Assembly: GCA_963771735.1 (NCBI GenBank)
Contig: CAVYUN010000004.1
Location: 248,001-312,000, forward strand
Direction: 5' to 3'
Source of the DNA: 66-474 sp963771735
GTDB taxonomy: Bacteria > Pseudomonadota > Gammaproteobacteria > Xanthomonadales > Rhodanobacteraceae
Length of the DNA: 64,000 nucleotides
The position numbers were made by a program, and so were the translations under genes. Positions 1-7,647 of this stretch are shown here, piece after piece. The notes beneath the pieces were generated by a model. That model worked only from the letters and a program-made list of their open reading frames with translations, was not told the DNA's origin and did not search any database. Each line of letters starts with the position of its first letter. Within the stretch, counting starts at the first letter, position 1.

Positions 1-1285
1 GGGCTGGATGATTGGCGCGATCGTGGTGGGCGTGGTGCTCTCGTGGCTCGTCGGACGGAGGGTGCCGATGACCGCGATGCCACAGATGGTCGCGCTGTTC
101 AACGGCATGGGCGGCGGCGCGGCGGCGGCGATCGGTGCGGTGGAGCTGATCCGGTTCAATGCCGCGTTGATGCTGGTGCCCGATACCTCGCCGATCCAGC
201 CGGAAGCATGGGCGAACGCGGCGGTGCATTTGAGCCCGGTCGAATTGGTGCTGGCTTACATTGGTGTTCTCATCGGCGCGATTTCATTCACAGGTTCGCT
301 GATCGCGTTCGCGAAACTGCAGGGCTGGATGGATCGGCGTTTCGTGTTCCCGTTGCAACGCTGGGTCAATCTCGCGATCTTCGCGGCGGCTATCGTGTGC
401 GGGGCGATCGCGCTGGCCGCCGGCATCGAGGGCCATGCCTTCGCATGGAGCCTGTTGATCGGGTTCGTAGGTTTGTCGCTGGTGTTCGGCATCGCGATGA
501 CTTTGCCGATCGGCGGCGCCGACATGCCGGTGGTGATCTCGATGTACAACGCCTTCACGGGCCTCGCGGTTGCCTTCGAGGGGTTCGTGCTGCAGAACGA
601 GGCCATGATCATCGCCGGCATGGTGGTGGGCGCGGCCGGCACGCTGTTGACCCAGTTGATGGCCAAGGCCATGAACCGCTCGCTTGGCAACGTGTTGTTC
701 GGCAATTTCGGCGGAGGCGGCGGTGCGGCGCAACAGGAAATCGCCGGTTCGCTGAAGCCGATCGACGGCAACGATGCCGCAGTGATGATGGCCTACGCCG
801 AGCGTGTCGCGATCGTGCCAGGCTACGGCATGGCGGTCGCCCAGGCGCAGCACAAGGTCTGGGAGTTCGCCAGGCTCCTGATCGATCGTGGTGTCAAGGT
901 GAAATTCGCGATCCATCCGGTCGCGGGACGCATGCCGGGTCACATGAACGTGCTGCTGGCCGAAGCCGGCGTGCCGTACGACCTGATCGAGGACATGGAT
1001 GACATCAATCCCGAGTTCCCCAATATCGACGTGGCGCTGGTGATCGGCGCCAACGACGTTGTGAACCCGGTTGCGCGCACCGACAGGAATTCCCCGATCT
1101 ACGGGATGCCCATCCTGGACGTCTCGAAGGCAAAGAACGTGATCGTGATCAAGCGCGGGCGCGGCAAGGGTTTCGCCGGTATCGAGAACGCGCTGTTCTA
1201 TGCCGACAATACGCGCATGCTGTACGGAGATGGGCAGGCCGCTGCAGGCGAACTGGTAACCGGGCTGAAAGCGCTGGATGCCTGA
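1..1285 (+). CDS. pntB: NAD(P) transhydrogenase subunit beta (5' end cut by window)
   Basis: Membrane-bound proton-translocating transhydrogenase beta subunit, which couples hydride transfer between NADH and NADP+ to proton flow. The reading frame is open from the first base, so the N-terminus is missing; 425 residues are visible from the first ATG against about 460 in the family. The first ~235 visible residues form a run of hydrophobic segments. A cytosolic NADP(H)-binding domain follows, with the motifs GYGMAVAQAQ, GRMPGHMNVL, VIGANDVVNP and KRGRGKGFAG typical of PntB. The pntA subunit would be expected just upstream, outside the window. The gene converges on a small membrane protein gene with only 15 bp between stops. 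Identity is secure; only the start is unseen. Confidence 0.95.
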   Translation, partial: GWMIGAIVVGVVLSWLVGRRVPMTAMPQMVALFNGMGGGAAAAIGAVELIRFNAALMLVPDTSPIQPEAWANAAVHLSPVELVLAYIGVLIGAISFTGSLIAFAKLQGWMDRRFVFPLQRWVNLAIFAAAIVCGAIALAAGIEGHAFAWSLLIGFVGLSLVFGIAMTLPIGGADMPVVISMYNAFTGLAVAFEGFVLQNEAMIIAGMVVGAAGTLLTQLMAKAMNRSLGNVLFGNFGGGGGAAQQEIAGSLKPIDGNDAAVMMAYAERVAIVPGYGMAVAQAQHKVWEFARLLIDRGVKVKFAIHPVAGRMPGHMNVLLAEAGVPYDLIEDMDDINPEFPNIDVALVIGANDVVNPVARTDRNSPIYGMPILDVSKAKNVIVIKRGRGKGFAGIENALFYADNTRMLYGDGQAAAGELVTGLKALDA

Positions 1286-1300
1286 CCGCGCAAAATGCCG

Positions 1301-1786
1301 TCATGAGCCGGTCGGGCGGCGCGTCATCCACGTGGCCAACATTGCGGCCAGGACCGCGGCACCGGCATAGACCAGGACCGAGACGGCGCTCAAGCCGAGT
1401 TTCGCGATTTGCAGCACCAACCCGGGTCCGCCGGTCCGGAAGGCCTGACCGAACGGAAATCCGGTTGCAGCCGCCACGCGGGCGAGCGCGACCAGGCAGG
1501 CGGCATAGAAACCGGCGAGCAGGATCGCGACTGCTGCGATCACGCCGGCCCAGCGTGCGTACAGACAGCCACAAAAATTCAGTACCAGCGTCAGCGGTGC
1601 CGCCAGCAGCAGGATCAGCCAGCACGGACGGATGTCGGCAACCAGCGCGGCGAATGCCGCCACAGCGCCGGTCGCAAGCGTGCACATAAGCCATCCGAAA
1701 CACGCGATCACGCTCGACGCCGCGCGCGCGAGCGACGAGTGCGGGGTATCGGAAGTGCGGAATGCGGATGTGATGGGTCGATTCAC
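1301..1786 (-). CDS. Small integral membrane protein of unknown function
   Basis: A 161-residue protein that I do not recognise. It contains about four hydrophobic stretches: residues ~25-50, ~54-75, ~80-105 and ~125-150. Short basic ends are consistent with an inner-membrane protein. The start used here is GTG at 1786; an internal ATG at 1687 would remove the first predicted segment and is less likely. It is convergent with pntB and divergent from sufT, with a ~175 bp upstream gap that must hold both promoters. No catalytic motif is visible. The frame has normal composition for this genome and no competing frame on the other strand is convincing. Confidence 0.6.
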   Translation of the reverse strand: MNRPITSAFRTSDTPHSSLARAASSVIACFGWLMCTLATGAVAAFAALVADIRPCWLILLLAAPLTLVLNFCGCLYARWAGVIAAVAILLAGFYAACLVALARVAAATGFPFGQAFRTGGPGLVLQIAKLGLSAVSVLVYAGAAVLAAMLATWMTRRPTGS

Positions 1787-1961
1787 GCGGCTTGGCTTGG
1801 GTATCCGTTTTCCGATGATAAAGCACGAACCTCGTCAACGGACGAGCGAATCCGCTACCTGAGGGATCTCTGCGTCAGGCCGGCTTTCATTCGGGGATAT
1901 CGCCCCCCATCTTGCTATGCTGTGGGGTCCGAACCTTGTTGATCATTCACGCCTGAAGTCG

Positions 1962-2519
1962 ATGTCGGGATTCAGCACCAGCAGCGAGCCGTTCACCCTG
2001 CAGCGCGACTGTCACGCGGTGCATGTGCCCTACGGCGACGTCGTCAATCTTCCGGCCGGGCAGGGCGGCTACATCACCCAGTCGCTGGGTGGCAGTTTCA
2101 CGGTCTACGTCGAGGGCAGCCTGTTTCGCATCGACGGCAAGGATGCCGATGCCCTCGGCAAGCCGCCGCCCGAGCCGATCCAAGTCCCGGATGACGCCGG
2201 TGACGAGGACATAGAAAGGGTGGTCTGGGAACAGCTGCGTACCTGCTTCGATCCCGAGATCCCGATCAACATTGTCGATCTCGGCCTGATCTACGACCTC
2301 GCTCTGGAGCGCCTCGACGATGGCAATCGCAAGGTGTACGTGAAACTGACCCTGACCGCCCCCGGCTGCGGCATGGGCGACATCCTGGTCGAAGACGCAC
2401 GCAGCAAGCTCGAACTCATCCCGACCGTCACCGAAGCGCAGATAGACCTGGTGTTCGATCCGCCCTGGAATCAGTCGATGATGTCCGACGAAGCCAAATT
2501 GCAGACGGGCATGATGTGA
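1962..2519 (+). CDS. sufT: Putative Fe-S cluster assembly protein SufT
   Basis: MIP18/DUF59-family protein implicated in maturation of iron-sulfur proteins. The C-terminal half (about residues 75-170) carries the DUF59 signature: FDPEIPINIVDLGLIY, then LTLTAPGCGMGDIL, then VFDPPW. The conserved Cys of PGCGMG lies in the expected place. The N-terminal ~70 residues are the SufT-specific extension (VPYGDVVNLPAG). The start chosen is ATG 1962 because the protein then begins MSGF, as SufT proteins of Xanthomonas do. An upstream in-frame ATG at 1917 would add 15 residues that do not look conserved. The rest of the suf operon is not next to it, so it stands alone here. Confidence 0.9.
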   Translation: MSGFSTSSEPFTLQRDCHAVHVPYGDVVNLPAGQGGYITQSLGGSFTVYVEGSLFRIDGKDADALGKPPPEPIQVPDDAGDEDIERVVWEQLRTCFDPEIPINIVDLGLIYDLALERLDDGNRKVYVKLTLTAPGCGMGDILVEDARSKLELIPTVTEAQIDLVFDPPWNQSMMSDEAKLQTGMM

Positions 2520-2818
2520 GTTGCGGCGGTTCGCGAAGAATCGGTTGACACGTTTGCTGTCTCCACGCTGAATGTCATGCTGCGTCGCAGCGTGACGCCC
2601 TGTTTGCATTTGTTTACGTTACCCAAGCTCGCTGGTGTGAGGGCGCCATCCGGGCAATCCGCGCACGCGTCGCTCGACGCGTTGCTTGCAAGGTAACAAG
2701 CAGGGCTTGGCGACTCCAATTGCCGCCGGGTGGGGAGTATGCATTTGCGGATTTGCGTGGCACGGTCGCGTGCTCGCAAGGCGCGGTCGTGCATATCCCC
2801 AACCACAAGGAGTCTGTG

Positions 2819-4900
2819 ATGCCAAGCAATCCTAGATTGAAGGCCCTGGTCGTTGCCATGGGCCTGGCCGCCGGTTCGGCGGCATTTGCTGCAACTCCAC
2901 CCGCGGTCCTCGCCAATACCTCAGTCGTCAAACTCGCAACCCGGTTGCGCAGTGGCGATTCGGTGGTCGGTCCGATGGCGTTGACCCAGTCGATGCGCGT
3001 GACACTGTCGCTGAAGTGGCGCAATGAAGCGCAACTCAAAGCGTTCATCGCCAACCCGCACCACAAGAACCTGACCCCCGCCGAATTCCTGGCCCAGTAC
3101 GGCCCGAGCGACGCGCAGGTCAGTCAGGTCAAGGCCTTCATGCGGCAACAGGGATTCAGCGACCTGAAGGTCACCTCCGACCATCTGCTGGTTTCCGGCC
3201 AGGCGCCGGTTTCCGCGGTGCAGTCGGCTTTCCATACCAATCTCGTCAATGTACGCACCCGCGACGGTCGCATGGCGTTCGCCAATTCGACCGAGGCGCG
3301 CATTCCCAATGCCCTCGAGGGCATCGTGCACGAGGTTCTGGGCTTGCAGACCGTGCATCGTTTCCATGTGCTGCCGCACACCCAGGCGTCGGGCTCCGCG
3401 ACCGGCCACAATCCGACCGACTTCGCGACGATCTACAACGCCGGCAGCACCGCCACGGCATCCACGATCAACGTGGGCATCATTACGCAAGGCAGCATGA
3501 CCAATGTCGAGAACGACTTCCAGTCGTTCCTGAGCCAGAATGGCTTCGGCAGCATCCCGATGAACGTGGTCAAGGTCGATGGCGGCGGCAACAGCACCAG
3601 CGGCGACGGCGAGTGGGACCTGGACAGCCAGGACATCGTCGGCATTTCCGGTGGTGTCAAGGCGTTGTATCTGTACGACACCGCTGCGTTGACCACCCAG
3701 GATCTGGTGGACGACTTCAGCAAGGCCACCACGGACGATGTCGTGCGCGTCGTCAACGTCTCGATCGGTGGTTGCGAGACTGGTTCGGAAACCAACGGTG
3801 CCGCGACCGGAGACAATGTGTTCCAGGAAGCCGATGCCGAAGGCATGACCTTCTCGGTGTCCTCGGGTGACTCCGGCGCAGACGAGTGCGGCAACGGCGG
3901 TACCACGCCGAGCTGGCCGGCCGATTCGCAATATGTCGTCGCGGTCGGCGGCACCGAGTTGTACACCTCGGGCACGACCTGGGAAAGCGAGACGGTCTGG
4001 AACAACCTCAACCAGAACGAAGGCGCCACCGGCGGCAGTCCGTCGACGTTCGAGGCACAGCCGAGCTGGCAGAACGGTGTCGGCCAGAATTCGGGCAGTT
4101 CCTACCGTGGCGTGCCCGATGTGGCTTTCGACGCCAGTCCGTATTCTGGCGCTACCGTCATTGTCGACGGCGGCTCGCAGCAGATCGGTGGCACCAGCCT
4201 CGCTTCGCCACTGTTCGTGGGCGTGTGGGCACGTACCCTGGCTGCAAATCCCAACCTCGGTTTCGCCGCGCCATTGATCTATCAGGATGCCGCGTCGCAC
4301 TATTCGAGCGACTTCCACGACGTGACGTCCGGCAACAACAGCGGCGAAACCGCCGCGAGCGGTTGGGACTACACCACCGGCTTCGGCTCGATCAACATTT
4401 CGAACTTCATCGCGAATGTCGCGGGTGGCGTGAGTCCGCCACCGCCACCGCCGCCGCCACCGCCACCACCACCGCCGCCACCGCCACCGCCACCACCGCC
4501 ACCGCCACCACCGCCACCGCCACCGCCACCACCACCACCACCGCCGGGCAATACGTTCTCGAACAACACGCATTACACGATTCGGGACGACGCGACAGTG
4601 ACCAGCAAGATCAAGGTGACGGGCGAGTCCGGATACGCGCCATCGGACCTCGCAGTGCATGTCAACATCACGCACAACTGGTCCGGCGACCTCGAGGTCG
4701 TGCTGTACGCGCCGAACGGGGCGTATGCGATCCTGCAATACCCGGACTACAACAATGACGGCAACATCAACACCACCTACGACGTCAATGCGTCGTCGGT
4801 GGGGAGTAACGGCACTTGGAAACTCAAGGTGATCGATGACGACATCTGGGGCGACGGTGGAGACTACGGCACCCTGAACAGTTGGAGCATGACGTTCTGA
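2819..4900 (+). CDS. Secreted S53 family serine-carboxyl peptidase (xanthomonalisin/sedolisin type) with polyproline linker and P-domain
   Basis: Exported acid protease of the sedolisin family, 693 residues. The order is: signal peptide (1-~25, ending near AFA), pro-kumamolisin domain (~30-190), S53 catalytic domain (~205-535), 37 consecutive prolines (540-576), and a C-terminal proprotein-convertase P-domain (~577-693) that probably binds substrate or stabilises the enzyme. The catalytic residues are visible: E265 and D269 in GEWDLD, the oxyanion Asp D351 in SSGDSG, and the nucleophile S460 in GGTSLASP. The start at 2819 is fixed by AAGGAG at 2807-2812, six bases upstream. It appears monocistronic, with a strong terminator at 4959-4991. 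Xanthomonalisin-type enzymes act outside the cell at low pH and are autoprocessed; that is family knowledge. Confidence 0.93.
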   Translation: MPSNPRLKALVVAMGLAAGSAAFAATPPAVLANTSVVKLATRLRSGDSVVGPMALTQSMRVTLSLKWRNEAQLKAFIANPHHKNLTPAEFLAQYGPSDAQVSQVKAFMRQQGFSDLKVTSDHLLVSGQAPVSAVQSAFHTNLVNVRTRDGRMAFANSTEARIPNALEGIVHEVLGLQTVHRFHVLPHTQASGSATGHNPTDFATIYNAGSTATASTINVGIITQGSMTNVENDFQSFLSQNGFGSIPMNVVKVDGGGNSTSGDGEWDLDSQDIVGISGGVKALYLYDTAALTTQDLVDDFSKATTDDVVRVVNVSIGGCETGSETNGAATGDNVFQEADAEGMTFSVSSGDSGADECGNGGTTPSWPADSQYVVAVGGTELYTSGTTWESETVWNNLNQNEGATGGSPSTFEAQPSWQNGVGQNSGSSYRGVPDVAFDASPYSGATVIVDGGSQQIGGTSLASPLFVGVWARTLAANPNLGFAAPLIYQDAASHYSSDFHDVTSGNNSGETAASGWDYTTGFGSINISNFIANVAGGVSPPPPPPPPPPPPPPPPPPPPPPPPPPPPPPPPPPPPPGNTFSNNTHYTIRDDATVTSKIKVTGESGYAPSDLAVHVNITHNWSGDLEVVLYAPNGAYAILQYPDYNNDGNINTTYDVNASSVGSNGTWKLKVIDDDIWGDGGDYGTLNSWSMTF
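4436..4546 (+). repeat. (CCR)n trinucleotide tract encoding 37 prolines
   Basis: An uninterrupted run of CCG/CCA codons inside the S53 peptidase gene. It links the catalytic domain to the P-domain. Codons alternate irregularly, so length change by slippage is possible in steps of three bases without breaking the frame. Confidence 0.95.
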
Positions 4901-4958
4901 ATTTCTCCGTGCACGTTCGGAGCATCATCCGTTTCGAGTGATGTTTCGAAACCGGCAT

Positions 4959-4991
4959 TGGCCCGGTCGTTCGCGACCGGGCCGTTTTTTT
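4959..4991 (+). terminator. Rho-independent terminator after the S53 peptidase
   Basis: A perfect 10-bp GC-rich stem (4960-4969 with 4974-4983) closes a TTCG tetraloop and is followed by seven Ts (4985-4991). It lies about 60 bp after the protease stop codon and just before the sulfotransferase leader. Confidence 0.93.
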
Positions 4992-5038
4992 GCCCGGATC
5001 GCATAGCGGGTAACATGCTAGTCGTCTCGGGAGGTTTC

Positions 5039-6562
5039 ATGTCGCAGGATCCGTCTCCAACCGATGCCGCATCGCGGGGCCGCGCTGCAGATTGCATGCA
5101 GGCCGCGCCGGCTGCCAGGGCGCTCGCGGACGCCAACTCGCTGGCGCAACGGGGTCGCCCGCAGGCTGCGGTTCCCTTGTATCGAAAACTGCTGGCGGAG
5201 AATCCGGGATTCGTCGCGGCGCACGCGAATCTCGCACAGGTCCTGAACGCCGCGCGACGCTTCGCCGAAGCGGAGCCGCACTACCGGCGCGCACTTTCGG
5301 AGTTGCCCCGCGAAGTTCCCTTGCTGGTCGGACTTGCGTTCGCTTTGCAGAACCAGTCGCGTGAAGGCGAGGCGCAGCCGTACTACCGTCGGGCGCTTGC
5401 GATTCAGCCCGATTGCGTCGGGGCGATGCTGGGGCTGGGGATTTGCCTGCGTTCCGAGTCGCGTCTGGACGAGGCGCGGGAATGTTTCGAACAGGCCCTG
5501 CGTACCGATCCCGGTTGCGTGGACGCCTACTATTTCCTGGCGACGTTCAAGCGCATCCGGGCTGGCGACCAGTGGCTTGCCGCCTGCGAGGCGTTGCAAT
5601 CGCGCGTCGCCGCCATGCCGGTCAAGCAGCAAGCGCGGTACTGGTTTGCGCTGGGAAGAATGCGCGAGGGGGCTGCGCGTTACGACGACGCGTTCGCGGC
5701 CTATGTCGCGGGCAATCGCGCGCGTGCAAGCACGATGACATTGGACGAATCCGCCGAGGATGCACGCCTGCGGCGAACGCGTGAAGTGTTCGATGCACGG
5801 CGGTTGTCGAACGCCCCGCCCAAGCCTGCCGCCGCCGCGCGCGTGCCTGTTTTCATCGTCGGCATGCCGCGTTCGGGAACCAGCCTGGTCGAGCAGATCC
5901 TGGCGGGTCACCCCGAAGTGCATGGCGCGGGCGAGATCCATGACCTGCGGGAAGTCTTCGACGAGCGGTTTGGCCCCGAGCAGGGCTGGCCGGAGGCTTT
6001 TGCGGAGCTTTCACCCGAAGCATGGCGTGAGCTCGGCGAGGCCTATCTCGAACGGGTTTGGCGACGGGCGCCGACGGTGACCCGCGTGGTCAACAAGATG
6101 ACCCTCAATTATCGCTATCTCGGTGCGATTCGCATGATGTTGCCGCAGGCGCGCATTGTGCACACCCTGCGCGATCCGATGGATGTCTGCCTCTCGTGCT
6201 ACACGATATTGTTCGATGGCGGCAACCTGCCGTATTCCTACGACCTGCAGAGTCTGGGGCGTTACTACGTGCGCTACGCGCGCCTGATGCAGCACTGGCG
6301 CGAAACGTTGCCCGACGGCATGCTGGAAGTTCGGTACGAAGAATTGGTGGCTGATCTCGAGACGCAGGTTCGGCGCCTGCTCGATCATCTGGATCTGACC
6401 TGGGACGCGCGTTGCCTGGATTTTCACCGCAACCAGCGCGTGGTCGCGACCGCCAGCCGCGCCCAGGTGCGGCGGCCGATCTACAGCAGTTCGATCGGAC
6501 GCTGGAAGCGCTTCGAGGCGCACCTCGAGCCCTTGCGCGAACTGGTCGAACCCTGGCGCTGA
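5039..6562 (+). CDS. TPR-repeat sulfotransferase
   Basis: A 507-residue protein with two parts. Residues ~15-220 are tetratricopeptide-like helical repeats (e.g. AEPHYRRALSELP, AQPYYRRALAIQP, ARECFEQALRTDP). Residues ~265-500 form a sulfotransferase domain with the 5'-phosphosulfate-binding loop GMPRSGTSL (PRSGTS at 277-282) and a downstream LRDPMDVCLSCY segment matching the 3'-phosphate site. It should transfer sulfate from PAPS to an unknown acceptor; similar TPR-sulfotransferases are common in proteobacteria without an assigned substrate. The start at ATG 5039 has GGGAGG at 5029-5034; an earlier in-frame ATG at 4958 would lie inside the preceding terminator. Convergent with the asparaginase gene. 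Confidence 0.88.
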   Translation: MSQDPSPTDAASRGRAADCMQAAPAARALADANSLAQRGRPQAAVPLYRKLLAENPGFVAAHANLAQVLNAARRFAEAEPHYRRALSELPREVPLLVGLAFALQNQSREGEAQPYYRRALAIQPDCVGAMLGLGICLRSESRLDEARECFEQALRTDPGCVDAYYFLATFKRIRAGDQWLAACEALQSRVAAMPVKQQARYWFALGRMREGAARYDDAFAAYVAGNRARASTMTLDESAEDARLRRTREVFDARRLSNAPPKPAAAARVPVFIVGMPRSGTSLVEQILAGHPEVHGAGEIHDLREVFDERFGPEQGWPEAFAELSPEAWRELGEAYLERVWRRAPTVTRVVNKMTLNYRYLGAIRMMLPQARIVHTLRDPMDVCLSCYTILFDGGNLPYSYDLQSLGRYYVRYARLMQHWRETLPDGMLEVRYEELVADLETQVRRLLDHLDLTWDARCLDFHRNQRVVATASRAQVRRPIYSSSIGRWKRFEAHLEPLRELVEPWR

Positions 6563-6578
6563 GGCGCGGGTGTGCGCG

Positions 6579-7067
6579 TCAGTCGCTTTGTTCGAAGCGG
6601 TTTGCCGAGCGGTTCTTGCGCACGCGGGCCGGATCCCAGATGCGCCCGTTCATCGCGATCCACACGCCGTCGCCGAGGCTCTGCACGGCACCCACCGCGC
6701 AACCGATGTTGAACACCGCGTCCGAACCCTGGAAGCGCGCCGGATTCAGGGCGCCGGTCAGCACGATGGTCTTGCCTGCGATGCCCGTCAGCACCCGCGC
6801 CGTGTCGACCATGGTGTCGGTGCCGTGGGTGATCAGGACGTGGCGGTGCGGTTGCTGCTCGATCGCGTGGCGGATCGCCACGCGGTCCTCGTCGGTCATT
6901 TCAAGGCTGTCCTTGCGCAGCACCGACACCACCTCGAACTCGAACGCGACACCGAGTTGGGCCAGGATCTCGCCGATCTGAGGCGCGCCGACCTGATAAT
7001 CGGATTTGGCGTCGAAATACACCTTGTCTATGGTGCCGCCGGTGGTGATCACGGTCAGATGCTGCAT
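6579..7067 (-). CDS. Single-domain L-asparaginase-like protein
   Basis: A 162-residue protein equal to the N-terminal catalytic domain of type I/II L-asparaginases, which normally run ~330 residues. The two active-site signatures are present: TTGGTID at residues 8-14 (nucleophile Thr12) and HGTDTM at 81-86 (second Thr and Asp). A Lys in AGKTIVLTG corresponds to the third catalytic element. The C-terminal asparaginase domain is wholly absent, yet the frame is intact and ends cleanly, so this looks like a real short family rather than a truncation. Start ATG 7067; longer in-frame starts give a non-conserved extension. Divergent from yajC. Amidohydrolase activity on Asn or a related amide is inferred, not certain. 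Confidence 0.85.
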   Translation of the reverse strand: MQHLTVITTGGTIDKVYFDAKSDYQVGAPQIGEILAQLGVAFEFEVVSVLRKDSLEMTDEDRVAIRHAIEQQPHRHVLITHGTDTMVDTARVLTGIAGKTIVLTGALNPARFQGSDAVFNIGCAVGAVQSLGDGVWIAMNGRIWDPARVRKNRSANRFEQSD

Positions 7068-7241
7068 CGCGGCGGTTCCTCGGAAAGGGGGTGCCTGAGT
7101 ATCGCAGCATGTCCGCAGGACGTCATGGCCGGCGCCCTGCCGGGCCCCCGGACATGCGTTGACCGTGAACCCATGGCATAATCCGCTGTCTTTTGGGCAG
7201 ATCTGCCGCTTCGCGGCCGCCCCGCAACCGAGAGTTCCCAC

Positions 7242-7598
7242 ATGCTTTCATCATTCATCGCCGCCGCTGCGGCGCCGGCCGCGCAGGCAAGTTCGGGTGC
7301 GCAGTCCGCCACACCGGGCAGTTTCTTCACCTCGCCGGTCATCCTCATCTACATCGTGGTGATCGCCGCGTTCTATTTCCTTTTCATCCGCCCGCAATCC
7401 AAGCGCCAGAAGGAGCAACGCAAGATGATTTCAGAGCTGGCCAAGGGCGACGAGGTGATCGCCGCCGGCATCTTGGGTCGCGTGGAAGAGGTCGGCGAAC
7501 ATTTCCTCACCCTCGAAATCGCCGACAACGTGCACATCCGTGTGCAAAAGGGCGCGGTTGCCACCGTGCTGCCCAAGGGCACGATCAAATCAGTCTGA
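7242..7598 (+). CDS. yajC: Preprotein translocase subunit YajC
   Basis: A 118-residue single-pass inner-membrane protein that associates with SecDF and the SecYEG translocon. After a short periplasmic Ala-rich N-terminus, a membrane segment spans residues ~31-49 and is followed by the family signature FIRPQSKRQKEQ. A small cytoplasmic domain contains KGDEVIAAGILGRV. It is first in a plus-strand yajC-secD-secF operon, 49 bp before secD. The queA/tgt genes that often precede yajC are absent; the upstream gene is the divergent asparaginase. Confidence 0.96.
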   Translation: MLSSFIAAAAAPAAQASSGAQSATPGSFFTSPVILIYIVVIAAFYFLFIRPQSKRQKEQRKMISELAKGDEVIAAGILGRVEEVGEHFLTLEIADNVHIRVQKGAVATVLPKGTIKSV

Positions 7599-7647
7599 AG
7601 TCTTCCTCGAAGATTCCACCCCACGCGCATAGCCTGCTTCCGTACCC

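Noticed and set aside
4369..4569. Minus-strand polyglycine frame
   Set aside because: It is the complement of the polyproline codons and has no independent support.
2921..4738. A 605-codon minus-strand frame with Trp/Arg runs opposite the S53 peptidase
   Set aside because: The Trp/Arg runs are simply the complement of the proline tract; the plus-strand protease has complete motifs and a ribosome site.
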